This document shows positions 35,561 through 47,330 of a DNA stretch of 64,000 bases, piece after piece; position 1 is the first letter of the stretch; each line of letters begins with the position of its first letter. The notes beneath the pieces are model-generated. The model had not been told where the DNA came from and made no database searches. It saw nothing but the letters and a program-made list of their open reading frames with translations. Made by a program: the position numbers and the translations under genes. This DNA comes from Pachypanchax playfairii (taxonomy: Eukaryota > Chordata > Actinopteri > Cyprinodontiformes > Aplocheilidae): assembly GCA_006937955.1 (NCBI GenBank), contig SSNP01000193.1:310001-374000 (forward strand), given 5' to 3'.

Positions 35561-36620
35561 AGTGACACTCTCTCTCTGGGTTTACTCTGATGAAAAGAGG
35601 CAAGGTTTTAACCTCCACAGAACGACTCTCTGTTTGTGGTTGTCCTAAATAGAACCAGCTACAGATCTGTCAAACACTATCAGCCTTGTAGGGATGCTGT
35701 AAAGATTTATGGACCATCATAGACAGAGTAACAATCAAGGAAGACTACAAGGACTCATCTCTGAGCAGGGAGATGAACGTATGAAATGCAGTTGTTGACT
35801 TTGAAGGGTTTGAAACGAGTTTAAGAGGTTTGTTGTTGGACCTAAATCAATGTGTGTTTTATGGCAACTGGAAAAGGTACAAGAAAGTTTAATGCTCAAA
35901 CTGTGAAATATAGTTTGAAGGAGTGTGTAACTGTTGAATAACCAACGGTCTAATGAATGACATGTCATCACGCATTTATTTTAATAAGTTAAAAGGTTGA
36001 AAACGTTGTTATTTTTAATGAGGACCATGTTGAGACTCAAACACAAGCATATGGCTTTTTTTGGAGGGGGGAGTGTGTGTCTGTGTGTGTATGTGTGTGG
36101 GAGGGGGGGTTTCAAAAAGTTGAACAGAACAAAAACAAGCGCCATGACTCGAGTACCAGCACAAACAGGAAGGAAACAATATATTCTATAAACTCTTCTG
36201 GATGAGAAGCTTATGAAGAGCACTTGTGTGTGAAGAGAGGATGTAAAAAAGTATGTTTCTGTTTATCTGAGGGGAGTTGTTTGCCAGTAAAATCCGGATT
36301 CACAATCCAGACCGCACATCTGTGGTACGACAAGCTGTCACAAATTGTGTTTGGATTGTGGGAACTTCCTTTTCGCTGCTTTTATTGCGTCCATGATTTA
36401 TCCTGTTGAAAATCTGAATTCTGTTTTCTGTTTTGTTTGTTTTTTTTGCAGTAAAGACCTCAATGGATTAAAAAAAATAACATCAAAAATATATTTTTTT
36501 GAATTGTATTCTATTATTGTACTACTTTTCTTTAAAAAATGGTTTTCGCTCCCTTTTTTTTGGAGAAACGTTGTAAAATCACGGGAACCTCCAGTTCAAA
36601 CGTGACCATATTGTGTGTTT
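35561..36620. other. Spacer, no gene seen
   Basis: Includes a G/T-rich stretch at 36,062-36,110 and an acceptor-like TTTTTTTTGCAG at 36,440-36,451 followed by TAA. No feature supported. Confidence 0.45.
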
Positions 36621-36839
36621 GTTTTTACGCCACTCGTATGAGAGTTAAAGTGTGAAGCTGCATGTGTGTGTAGCACACCAGAATGCACATTTCAAAGACA
36701 AGACAGCTCCTGGGCTTGCTGAACTTTTGCTTGTTATCAGGAGCTGAAAGTGAAATGGAGAGAATTGATCTTTTGTCTACTGGAGGTGCACTCCCTTGGG
36801 CAAGGCCGCTCACTCGCTTGCTTGGCTGCCATGCAATGG

Positions 36840-36905
36840 GTTCTTTCTCCCACTCCGACACCCCCCCACCACAACCACCACCACCACCACCCCACCCTCC
36901 AGCTC
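36840..36905 (+). repeat. C-rich (CCA)n tract
   Basis: CACCCCCCCACCACAACCACCACCACC-type sequence, a degenerate trinucleotide repeat within a pyrimidine-rich stretch. It produces Pro/His-rich spurious frames. Confidence 0.85.
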
Positions 36906-37294
36906 GCTCACTCTCACTTTCTTTCTGTCTCTGCATGGCGGCTACCTCTCCTCCAGCTGACACTTGTCCTGCCGTTACTGGGAAAGATATGCACTGAGCA
37001 GCTGACACCCAAGATTGATCTTCCTTCTTTTCCCCATAAGCTCCACATCAAGTTCCTGGAGACTCCGGAAGAGACAGAGAGTGAGCGCAGGGTGAGCACA
37101 AAGGGTTAAGGAAGCTGCTCGAGCCAAGAAGGAGAAGAGAGAATATTTTTATTCCACATACGCTTCAAACTTTCAACGTTTGAAGCAGCAAATAAATGGA
37201 GAACATGTTATTTACAGTTTTGTTAAAATTGGAGGTTCACGCTTTTGTGCACAGTGAGACAAAGATCTAAAACACACAATGTTATACCTCAAAT

Positions 37295-37660
37295 CTGAGG
37301 CCATGTTCATGCTACTATTGTTAAAACAGTTGATAATATTTCAGTCCATTTTTTTTAAACAAAAATGCTGAAATACCAAAACCAGACCACTAGGGGGTGA
37401 AAACATCCAAATCAACAATGTGTCAAAAATACAGAAAAAGAACAACCTCACTTCAAAAATCATCTTTCATTTGTTTTCTTGATATCAGTTATCAACTATT
37501 GCACATAATTAAAGTTTAATGGCAACAGAGACTTAAAAAAAATGTTATTTTGGTAAATAGTTTTTTAAAAAGTTCTCTATAATTAAGCTGATTTTTATTG
37601 ATTGGTGGGGCAAATGCTGAAGAAAACATTTGCAGAGTATCTGTAGTCATGTGGACAGAT
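37295..37660. mobile_element. Possible decayed MITE
   Basis: 'GAGGCCATGTTCATGCTAC', 'GTTAAAACAGTTGATAATATTTC', 'AAATACCAAAACCAGACCACTAGGGGG' resembles a teleost DNA-transposon end I have seen, and 'AGTCATGTGGACAG' near 37,645 could be the opposite end. TIRs are too decayed to prove it. Confidence 0.35.
37387..37399 (+). promoter_or_regulatory. Near-consensus CTCF core (one mismatch)
   Basis: CCACTAGGGGGTG fits CCASYAGRKGGCR except T for C at position 12. It lies within the possible MITE, as transposon-derived CTCF motifs often do. Confidence 0.25.
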
Positions 37661-37699
37661 CCTGAAAGCTGAATGTGTTTAATAACTGAGTATCTGAAG

Positions 37700-39050
37700 C
37701 AGATTTGGTTGTTTTTATTCCATGTTTTATTTTTTTGTTTTCATTTGTCACAAACTCCTCAACCTTATTATTATTAATTACTTTAAGTTCATGCTTGCAA
37801 ACACAAAAACAACAATGCTTAGTGCTGTTTTTGATTCTCAGTCATCCAGGATATGTTAACTCAGATGGATTTTGAAGAATCAGCAGGTTTAAAACTTAAA
37901 GACTAAATAGTCAAAGATTTTTTGAAGGAGCAGGAGGTGAGTCTGGGAGTTGAACAGCGTGCAGCAGCAGAGACAAGGCGAGGCAGGGCGTCAAACCAAA
38001 CGATAGGTGTTCGATTTCCACTGATGGATCACTGTCATTGAAGAGGTTTAGACTTTTTGCTGAATAATTAGTGACTGGTTACACAACAGTAATGATGGCA
38101 AAGTCAAAAACACTGTTTCAATTCATACCAAAAATTGTGTTGAACTTTTGCTTTGAAACATAGTTCCAAGATCTGTAACAGAAGGATAACTGTTCTGTAT
38201 GGTGTTCTACAACATCCTGAAATGTAACCTTTGCTTTGACCCACTTCAGATCTGAAACATGGTGATCTTGTTTCCAAAATCAAACAATAAAAAAAAAACT
38301 ACTACTATCAGTGTTTCTTAATCTTTTTTAGATATAAAATGTTTCATATTACAGGTTAATACTTAAGAAATAACCCCAAAGTCATGAAATTTGACTGAAA
38401 TGGCCTCTTTAATGACCAATTTTTTCCAAACCTGTTGTTTTAAATGATTCAAACATTTCCTTTGTGTGACTACAACATAGAGATCTAAGAAAAAAAAGGA
38501 AGTTCCTTCTTAAGTAAAACTTGATGACAATTGATGAGAATCATACCCTGCAGGTGCGAAAGCAGCAGCATGCAGAGAAAGTCTGCCAGGTTGTCCGACA
38601 CTAACCTGAGACAGGAACAGAAACAAGCAAAAAGAAGAGAAAAAAAAAAAGAAGATCAACAATACAGAGAGATCTTTGGTCCAGAACACCAACAATAACT
38701 TGCTTCTGTTTCAGGAACAAAACAGAACAGTTTGGGAGTGTTTGGGACTGAGGTGGGTGAGTTTCTCAGGTGTCAGGTGATCAAGACAAACTGAAGGTTA
38801 GATGATCTGATACCTTTGGGAAGCCTCCGTGAGTGGGGGCCAGAGCAGAACGGAGGAGTGTGGAAAGAAGATGAATCAAGTTTAATAACAAAGAGCTCTA
38901 ATTGCCCCCCCACACAAACACCCTCTTACCCCCACTCCATAGCTGAACTCTAATTACGGTGAGAACACAGTGCACTGTCACCCAATATTAAGTTGTTGAG
39001 GAGCAAACCGAGATAATCAATAAACACTTTACTGTGTGTGCGTGTGTGTG
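37700..39050. other. Spacer, no gene seen
   Basis: AT-rich. A small complex patch at 37,930-38,040 ('GCAGCAGAGACAAGGCGAGG') and 38,800-38,990. Nothing recognised. Confidence 0.45.
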
Positions 39051-39051
39051 T

Positions 39052-39088
39052 GGGGGGGGGGGGGGGGGGGGGGGGGGGNNNNNNNNNN

Positions 39089-39120
<32 letters not shown>
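39052..39120. other. Assembly gap (10 N) inside poly-G
   Basis: G-run 39,052-39,078, ten Ns 39,079-39,088, G-run 39,089-39,120, preceded by GTGTGTGCGTGTGTGTGTG. The true length and sequence of the tract are unknown. Confidence 0.95.
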
Positions 39121-39121
<1 letters not shown>

Positions 39122-39124
39122 GTG

Positions 39125-39500
39125 AGGGTGAGAAAAGAGAACGAATGAAGTTAGATGCCCCTTCCATTCAGTGGGAACCAATAGCACCCAGAGTGAGAGT
39201 GCTGTTAAGATGGTCCAAGAATAATTGCGGCGCAATAATCCTGAGTACACCTCTCCAACACCTCCATAAGAACACACACACAAACACGCAAACATACATA
39301 TGTTCATATGAGTATACAGCACAGAGCGGTACAGAACCCCCCTCCATCCCGATGGGCTGCCTGAGCACCCGAGCGTCTGAGAGAAAAGGTGAACACGGTC
39401 ACCCTAATTACAGGGGCCCCAGCTTTCTCACACACACTCACCAGGCATAACTAAAGACAGGCCAATTAGGACGAGAGGGAGATAAGGGAAGTTTTATTTG
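39125..39500. promoter_or_regulatory. Candidate conserved noncoding block
   Basis: 'GATGCCCCTTCCATTCAGTG', 'AATAATTGCGGCGCAATAATCC' (near-palindromic), 'GGTCACCCTAATTACAGGGG' and 'CAGGCCAATTAGGACG' show repeated homeodomain-type cores in complex DNA. Confidence 0.4.
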
Positions 39501-39599
39501 TATACTAATTAAACCCCTGATGAAATTCAAAAGGGAGGTGGTGAAAGGGATTGGGGGGGGGGGGAGCGGACGGGTAATTGTGTGCTGGAGAAAAGGTTG

Positions 39600-39945
39600 C
39601 TTTAAGGTGCAGTTATCTGAGAAGCACAGCCTTGAGATAGTTGCCCACCTAATCCCGTGCTGAGCCCTGGCACTGCACTGCAAGGTCTCTCATATTTTGA
39701 TCTGTTACATTTAAAATGGCCAGCTCTGACAGCAAGATCATCAGCAGCATTTATTATCCAGTTACTTCGCTTAGCTCTGTTCAAAAATGTTGCAAATCAA
39801 ACAGGAATGTGTTCGTTTTTGTCCACCTCTGTTTCCCGTGCGGCCCATACAAACGCAGCTCTTATGCTGAATGTACTAGACCTAATACAAAACACATAAA
39901 ATCTCCCTTGGCACCTCGTGAAACAGCTGTTGCAATAAATAAATA
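39600..39945. promoter_or_regulatory. Candidate conserved noncoding block
   Basis: Clean, repeat-free sequence: 'TTGCCCACCTAATCCCGTGC', 'ATCAGCAGCATTTATTATCC', 'CAAATCAAACAGGAATGTG', 'CGTGCGGCCCATACAAACG'. Followed immediately by simple AT DNA. Confidence 0.45.
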
Positions 39946-40139
39946 AATGAAAAATAAAAAGGTTCAGTAGATCTACAATTTAGAAATTACTTTATTACCT
40001 TAAAATTGAAACTGGTTTTGTAGAATTTCTTTATTTTTAAATGCTGCTATTGCTGTAACTTCTATGTAAGTTTTACTGTATAAATGAAAGAAAATAACAT
40101 GCAGCTTCTTTCCTGAGATAATTTTAAGATTGAAGGAAA

Positions 40140-40872
40140 ATGAAGCAGGGCCGCACAGTGATGCAGTTAGTTTCAACTGTTGCCTCATCGCAATAAAGTC
40201 CTGGGGTAAAACCATGGCAGCAGGTCTTCTCTGTGAAGTTTGAACGTCTCCCCCTCGGATGAGTGGGTTTTATCTGTATACTCTGGTTTCTTCTACAGTT
40301 CAAAAACACACACGTTGTTAGTCTAAATGAATTCTTTGTACATGACAATTGCAGCCTGACCTCACGTGAAATACGACCGCATTGGTCGATTGTAAAAAAG
40401 ACAGTATATTCCGTATGCGACCCCTATCTGCAAGCCCTAACCTTAACCGTTCGGCTTTTTAACGTGAAATATTCGGCTTTACAGTGTGTCCATGTGTATC
40501 TTTACATTCTAAAGCTAACCGTTGTATTAATATGAGACATATTGCTGCAGAACTTTTGTTTTGTTCAACTGAACAGAGCGAAACCTTGCGCATGCGTATT
40601 TGTCAGCTCCTCTGGGAAGGTGAGCGCTGAGGGTAGGAAGTCCCTGCGAAGCCCGGAAAAAACTACGACAGGTCGTTTGAAAACACTGTCACAGGTCGTA
40701 TTTTATGGAGCTTTCAAAATCGACCTATATGGTCGTATAATGTGCGGACAGGTTGGACGATTGTTGTTTTGTGGGTGTGTCTCTGTCTTGGCCTAATGAT
40801 GGACAGGGACCTGTTGAGTGTTTCCTGCCTCTCACCCAATGGCAACTAGAGATATACACCAGCTCTCTCTGA

Positions 40873-40880
<8 letters not shown>
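40140..40880 (+). repeat. Header-type dispersed repeat, plus orientation, split by a TIR element
   Basis: The 5' part (40,140-40,340: 'GCAGGGCCGCACAGTGATGC', 'TTGCCTCATCGCAATAAAG', 'GAAGTTTGAACGTCTCCCC') and the 3' part (about 40,767-40,880: 'GATGGACAGGGACCTGTTGAG', 'CTCTCACCCAATGGCAAC', 'ACACCAGCTC') are one copy interrupted at 40,343-40,766. Its 3' end runs into GACG/GACA/TAGA tandem repeats. Confidence 0.85.
40343..40766. mobile_element. Non-autonomous TIR transposon, copy 1 of 2
   Basis: ATACGACCGCATTGGTCGAT (40,371-40,390) is inverted at 40,719-40,738 with 17 of 20 positions matching. Weaker inverted similarity extends outward. Extra GGTCGT motifs lie at about 40,671 and 40,694. The body ('AACCTTAACCGTTCGGC', 'GTGAAATATTCGGCTTTACAGTG') recurs at 45.65-45.95 kb. 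No transposase. Inserted into the header-type repeat, so younger than it. Confidence 0.75.
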
Positions 40881-41043
<163 letters not shown>

Positions 41044-41044
41044 G

Positions 41045-41245
41045 CATTCTGCTGCTTTGTCAGGCTGTGGCTTTTTATTCCTTATTAGAGATTAACTTCA
41101 CACAGACCCCCTGTGACGTATTGTCACAGTAAGCCATGTATCAAAGTGGGAGCCCCACTGAGTTGTAGCAGTCCTCCCTCTTTACTGGTCATGTAAAGCA
41201 CGCCACACGAGGCAGGATTTTATCAAAAGTTGGGAAGTTAGGATG
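41045..41245. promoter_or_regulatory. Candidate noncoding block with small palindrome
   Basis: CTGTGAC-GTATT-GTCACAG palindrome at 41,111-41,129 within complex sequence ('GTAGCAGTCCTCCCTC', 'AGCACGCCACACGAGG'). TGACGT-like half-site inside. Confidence 0.3.
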
Positions 41246-43195
41246 ATTTGACAGTTCACAGCAGGCGTGTGACTCATCACTGAGACTATTGAGCTAATGT
41301 AAGGCCCCGTTTAGCTCTGCATGGGAAAAGTTTTTATTGATTCTCTACTATTGTGTAAAGTTCTCTGCTTCTGTTTAAATTATTTAATTTAATTATAAAA
41401 ACCAATGGTTTTAGTGTACTAATTACAGATTACCCAGAAAATGATAGATGAATACATTTGGTATAACACTGTTGTGTTTCTAAAAATATTAGTAAATTAC
41501 ATAATTTGTAAATATGTTTATTGATTCTAGATTATAGTTTTCAAAGAGCTGCTTGTAAATCCAGAGAACGCAGGATGCAGATTGCCTCTTGATCGCGTTT
41601 AATTGATTAAATCTTAAGATATTTTTTATATTCTCACTCTGTAAAAGTATTTTTAAAATGTTACACAATTTGCTCAGTTGTTTGTTCAGCTTTATATTTT
41701 GGATTCAACACTTGGTTAAAAGGTGATTCCACTTCATTTTTACCATCTGTATTGCTCGGTTGGGCACAACCAGCCTAGCAGATCTGTCAGTTCGGCCATG
41801 CTGGCCACGCCCAAAAGAAAAAACAGCTGATAATGACACCTTACATCAACACCTGGTGACACTTCTGAGGAAAACAGCAGCTGAAACATGTAATGAAAAA
41901 AAAAATTACTTATCTGAACAAAAGAAGCTTAAGATCATCACTTCAGCATCATCTGCCACCACTGATACTATTTGTGCTTTCAAACAACAGCATGATTCAA
42001 CATTCAAAACTGCGTTATCCAAAACTTTTCATGATGTAAAGGTTTTCAAAACAGTGTATGCATGAACTATCATGAACTTTGAGCCTGGAATTTTTATAAG
42101 AGCTGAAAACTCGCCGCTATCCATAAATACTGTCAGCGATGTTTAAGCTGTGGCTTTAACGGATACGAGTTTGTGTTTCCTGTTTCTGTGAAAAAGGTCT
42201 GTTTAGCTGTAACTATTTTCATGTTGTTGATTCACTTACTGCAGAGAGACATATTGGAAGGATTTTTAATAATTCATCTAAGTTCAGCCCATTAAATTTA
42301 TCTGTGTGGACACTTTTTTTGATGTTAAAGACCATGTATGATCTCTGCGTGCTTTCAAACTATATCTGCCTTTACTTATGGTGTCTGTTTTCCCCTAAAG
42401 CGACAAAGATCAACAGGCTTGTGTGTTAATTTTGTATAAGTAAACAGTAAAGACCTCTTCACAGAGTTGATTAACTCCACGTCTCAGCTCTTGCAGCCTC
42501 AGAGTTTTCTTAAATCCCCCTAAATGACATTTTTTTTAAATAAACCTCTCTCAGAATATATTCTATGAATAGAAGCATGGATGAGTTGCACTTGACTCGT
42601 TGATTCAATGTTTAAATAGATCTTATTAACCTGAAAAACAAAATATATCAGTTTTAAAAGCATTTGAGAATTGCCACTTTGTACTTCCTTATTGATTAAT
42701 CTGAAATAATGTTTACTTTTTTTTCTCGCAAACACCGTCAGGCCAATCCATCTAATACTGTTCCCCACTTGAATTTAAAATAAATAAATGAATATTTTGA
42801 GCTGATGCAAACTACAGCAATAACCACAGGGTCAAAACAAGACTGGGATATCTCAAAGAAAAATAAATCAACAAAAATCTTTTTAGAGAAGTCCCCCGTG
42901 TGTATCAGACAGAGATTGTGCATGTGAGCATTTGGATGAGAATTAATTTAGTGCAGCATTTGTGTTGGACAGCAAAGACAAACAACTTCTAGTTGAAATG
43001 TTTTCTGAACCCTTTCGGTTGTTGCTCGGTGGTTACTTTCTTTTCTAAACTGAGCATTTATTTTACTGCCATCAGGGTCTTTTAATATAGTTATGCAGGT
43101 AGAAACACCTTTTATTTCAGCAGGAATTGCTGGCAGCAGAAGCTAGCTGTAGCTGTTTATGCTTGTAAATAAACAAATTGCAGGATAAATGACTA
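41246..43195. other. AT-rich spacer, no gene seen
   Basis: The plus frame 41,760-42,065 (101 codons) has no recognisable domain. Its Lys/Thr/Ser-rich C-half suggests chance or a decayed transposon. Otherwise AT-rich with simple runs. Confidence 0.4.
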
Positions 43196-43439
43196 TGTAG
43201 TGCAAATTTTAAGGCAATGCAATGGTTTAGAGTTGTTGATGTCAATCCATTTTGGCCTTAGCACTTCTGTGACTATTTTATCAATCTGGACAGAATTAAT
43301 CTCTGCTTTTCCAAACAGAATGTCAAATTTTCAGGTTGCAGGGTTAACAGTTTTTCTGCGGGAGATCAAGCTTGCCATTAAAAATGCTCAGCAGACTGAA
43401 CCAGATTCTGGATCAGGTTCCCTGGGCAGTCTTCATGTA

Positions 43440-44110
43440 AGTTACCTTCTGCAATCTGAGTTCAAGTCATTGAATGAATGCATGCCTCCAAATTTAGTGA
43501 CCACCAAGGAGTGAGCAGAAAACTTACTTTCATGAAATGATTTCAAATAATATGGTAATTCAGACCGCAGTCGGTCTATGACAACACTTGTCAGTTCCCA
43601 GCCAACACTGGTAGCATGTTTCACTGGACTCTCAATATCAAGAAGTAACACTGTCCTGTCTTCTTCAAAGTATTTGACCAACTTTCCAAAGTTGTACACT
43701 ACATATATTTTTTCCAAAGCTCCCCCAGCTTAGAAGATGCAGAAATAATCGTGTGTTCAAACTACATGTAGTCTGCTGTGACATTGTCTGGATGGTATTT
43801 TGTAATGCAAAAACCAAGATTATGAAACTCCATTGAGATGCTGCAAACAATCCTGATAGTTGAAGCTTGCAAGTAGCTCAGATGGAATATGTTCAAACAT
43901 CATGACTTCTACTGCCACTGGTTTTAGACCCTTTAAAGCTTCTCTGGTGTACTAACTACCTCTGTTCTATAGACAAGAGTCTGAAGCGGCCATATCCTTT
44001 GTCCAGCTCCATCTATTGTTGGCAAGTCTGGCAACAATGTATGTTTTGCTAATCATTGAAAAACTCCATAGTAAAATCCAGGTCCAAATCCAGATTTTTT
44101 TTTAAACCCA
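43440..44110 (-). pseudogene. Unrecognised, frame-broken coding-like stretch
   Basis: On the minus strand, 43,442-43,717 is open for about 92 codons with normal protein-like composition (…VVYNFGKLVKYFEEDRTVLLLD…). Upstream, around 43,850-43,950, another frame reads ALKGLKPVAVEVMMFEHIP… before breaking with stops and apparent frame changes. Low-complexity bias is absent. This fits a decayed processed pseudogene or transposon ORF, but I cannot name a family. The open plus frame 43,200-43,514 overlaps and looks less protein-like. Confidence 0.25.
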
Positions 44111-44279
44111 GGTGACAGAGCCTTCTTAGTGGTCTCTAAACTCTTGAACACACTATCTTTAAAAAGAGCCATTTTAATTTAATTCATCACTCAACAATAA
44201 AACTTTTCTGAAGGCTGTAAGAGCCACAAGGTAAAATACAGATTTTTTTTTTAAAAAAAAAAGCAAGGTAATTTAATGT

Positions 44280-44770
44280 TTTGCAACCCATTACTGGACC
44301 CACGACACTGTGCCGTAATCTCAGCCCTTTGGCCATGTTACTCCTGCCTCAAAACAAAGTAGTGTAATTTAGAATGAATTTCAGGGCAATTAAAATTTCT
44401 CTGGCACAATTACTTATTCCCCCGGAGGGGCTGCCTCAATCACTAAAGTGCGTTATGGGTTTACGGCCTTGACGCAGAAAACATGTCCTGCCTATCTGCC
44501 TTGTGCTCTTCTCAAGGCTCTGGCTGTTAATTGTGGCCAAACGTGATAAATAAAATCACCGGTGCTCTTAATGCTAATTAGTGTTAGAGATAATATTTAT
44601 GATTTCATAAGCACATATTTCTCCAAAGGCTCAGGCTTGTGCCCCCCATCCATCGGTCATAGGCTGTCTTGGATGTAATCTATCTTCAGGGAAACGAGAG
44701 GCCAAAAGAGGGGGCAGAAGAACCACAGGCAGTAAATACTAATAGTACTTAGTGGGTACTTTGGGAGAAG
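44280..44770. promoter_or_regulatory. Strong candidate conserved noncoding element
   Basis: About 490 bp of uninterrupted complex sequence with classic CNE texture: 'TGCCGTAATCTCAGCCCTTTGG', 'CAGGGCAATTAAAATTTCTC', 'GGCTGTTAATTGTGGCC', 'TCTTAATGCTAATTAGTG', 'TTATGATTTCATAAGC', 'CCATCGGTCATAGGCTGTC'. Several homeodomain cores and no coding frame, transposon or simple repeat. Confidence 0.55.
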
Positions 44771-45640
44771 AAATATTTCAGACTATTTATTGAGCTGGGC
44801 TGCTAAAGCAAAAACAAAACATGTTTTATAACGAGGAATATGTGATAAGATTACTCCTCATTAATGGTAAGCATGTCTTTCTGTTACTAAATATGTTTAC
44901 TGATAACATGTTGTTGGAATTAGGATTTTGTATGCAAAACCTCTTATAGAGAAAAGCATGTTGGGAAATATGTTTTAATTCTTAGTTTGTTGATTAAAGT
45001 TAATGTCTGTTTTTTTCTGTTGTCTTTCCTTTTTAATCAAGCCAAATATACAATTTATACGCCAACATGAGGAATCTATTTGCACATCACACTGGTCTAA
45101 GCTTGTTGCTTTGGTTTCTGCTATTGCCTTGTACATTTGTGTCTGTTTATAGGGTTTAATTAAGTTTCTATTTCTTTAATGTGGAAGCACCATAGTGCCC
45201 AAAACACCAGCATCACGTACGGAATATCAGTCAGGAAAAGTTGCAAACACAGAATTTAAAAAAAAGAATAAGTTTCGACAAAAGCAGCAGAAATCCAGCA
45301 ATACAAACAAAATTTAGAAGGGAAATGGAACATTTTATAGCAAAACTGTAATGACAAAAGAAAAGGGTGATTTATTAAAATTATCAAAAATAGGCCTGCA
45401 AACTTCCTTAACTGGTTAGCACATTGACAGGCTGGTGGAATGAGGGAAACACTGAATAACGCAACTAATAAAGTTGAAATGGCAATAGGGAAACACAGTT
45501 AAGATGAAAACTTAAGGCCAGACGGACACATGAGTCCAGTCTGACGAGCAGATGTGTAATAGGTGCATCAGTTCACATCTCGGAAGATGTTGCTGTGTCA
45601 GAATCTACATTTAAACACTGATGGCAACATATTTGTGGCT
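44771..45640. other. AT-rich spacer, no feature seen
   Basis: Low GC; nothing recognised. Confidence 0.5.
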
Positions 45641-45644
45641 GAGG

Positions 45645-46000
45645 CAACAATTTAACCACATGGGTCAATTTTGCGATCTGTAAAAATGACCCTTTATTTC
45701 ATGTGTGACCCCCATCAGCAACCTTGACCTCAACTTTTCGGCTTACTAACGTGAAAATATTCTGCTTTACAGTGTGTGCATGCATATCTTTACATTTTAA
45801 AGCTAACTGTTATATTACAACAAGACATTTTGCTGCATAATTTGTGCTTTCTTTGGCTGAACAGAGCTCAGCTCTGCTGGGAAAGTGTGTACATGCTCTG
45901 TCAGTAATTAATCTCTGCTGGACCCCAGAAAAAACCTACTACTATACTTTGTAGACGGGTAGTTGTGGCCCTGTGTGCAGTGAGCAACACTTATCAGCAA
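45645..46000. mobile_element. Non-autonomous TIR transposon, copy 2 of 2 (decayed)
   Basis: Body matches the 40.34-40.77 kb element over about 200 bp: 'GACCCCCATCAGCAACC', 'TTTTCGGCTTACTAACGTG', 'CTTTACAGTGTGTGCATG', 'ACATTTTAAAGCTAACTG', 'TTTTGCTGCATAA', 'GCTGAACAGAGC'. Both GGTCG-type termini have been lost by mutation, so this copy is older or more damaged. Confidence 0.7.
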
Positions 46001-46309
46001 ACAATATCATAATGCTTGAAAGTAATCTTTTAATGCCTGCAGTAAAATGCAAAAGTCTTAAGTCATCCCTTATTTAGTATTATTTTGTTTCCAGAGAGAT
46101 AGAATCTTTTGAAGTGGTCTTGATCAATAGTTGCTGACTCACTGAAGGTCTGTCGAATGCTTTCTAAGACTTTTGGCCTATTTTACACAAATTTTCTTTA
46201 AAGTACCTTACATTTTTTGGAAGATTTGTGTGCGTTGTTGTTGTTCATTTGTTTCTTTGCTCATTTATGCATTAAACCACTGAATTCTGTTGTATGATAC
46301 ATACGTACT

Positions 46310-46865
46310 TTAAAGAGGCCATTTCATACAAATTTCAGGATTTTGTGGTTATTTCTTAAACACTACGAAACACTGATTAACAGACCTTTCAATCTGTCTG
46401 CATTAAAATTCGGGTGGTTCCGGCTCCTTCCGTCAGGCTGCTTCGGCAGCAGCTCATTCATATTCATTATTCGAATTTGCTGGACTCTGATTGGCTAACA
46501 AACTAGCCTATCAGAGCAAGGTATACTGTTTCCTGCCCCGCTGCACATGGCAACGTCAGACGCCGTGTTTTCCTGTTTGCTATGTCTTATGCTACAGCTT
46601 TTAGCCAGCAGCATGCTAGGCGTGGTTTCAACTGCAGGAGCTGATGAATACTAACGAACAAAGGAGTTGTGACGAAACAGATACAGGTTGTTCAGACTCG
46701 GGAGAACTCGGGTGTTATCGCCACCTGCGTAGTTTGAGAGATTAAAACTGAAAGAGAAGTTGTTGATCTGTTTTCACACCCACTATGAAGGTAAGAACAC
46801 CTGTGGAGCTAAAATATTCAACAGAAACCTCAGAAAAACCGTTTTTAATGGAAGGGCCTTTTTAA
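46310..46865. mobile_element. TTAA-flanked non-autonomous DNA transposon
   Basis: TTAA at 46,310-46,313 followed by AGAGGCCA. The right end GGGCCTTT is followed by TTAA at 46,862-46,865. Interior sequence ('CTCATTCATATTCATTATTCG', 'CTGATTGGCTAACAAAC', 'ACTATGAAGGTAAGAACACCTGTGG'-type) is familiar from dispersed teleost elements. About 548 bp, no transposase. piggyBac affinity is inferred from TTAA. Confidence 0.6.
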
Positions 46866-46869
46866 AAAG

Positions 46870-47330
46870 TATCCGAAACGTAAGGGGTGAACCCAAGTTG
46901 ATTCATCATAGGCCTTTGTTGGATTATTTTCATTGTTCTTATGACATTACGATATTGTTCAAATGCTGTAGCTATTATGTTTGTTTATGTCTCTTCTTTA
47001 GTCCTCCTGCTGATCACGTTCCACTTCACTCATGAGATATGCAAAGAGTAACAGTTTGTTTATTTACTTCTTTTGTATGTCAGTGTCAAATCATTGTAAG
47101 GCTCCAGTACATTGTAAGTCATAAGAAAAGTTTGCAAGTTCTAAACTAGTGAAACTACATGTACTAAAACTAAAATAATCAGGCATCCATACTGGGCCGG
47201 GAAATATAATAGAATGGTTATTATTTAAGTAAAAAAAGTTCTAAACATTTTTTAATGGTTTCTTTAAATAACTCAATTGTTTTCATTCCGGTACAAAACA
47301 CAGGTTCTTAGCTGGATTCTCGATGGTTTT
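46870..47330. other. Spacer, no feature seen
   Basis: AT-rich. Nothing recognised. Confidence 0.5.

Noticed and set aside
36683..37008. Pro/His-rich and opposing frames around the (CCA)n tract
   Set aside because: Simple-sequence translation on overlapping strands.
39034..39450. 138-codon frame across the poly-G gap
   Set aside because: Starts in GT/poly-G and spans Ns. The remainder lies in a CNE candidate.
41760..42065. 101-codon plus-strand frame
   Set aside because: Lys/Thr/Ser-rich C-half without domain or conserved context; no supporting splice or Kozak signal.
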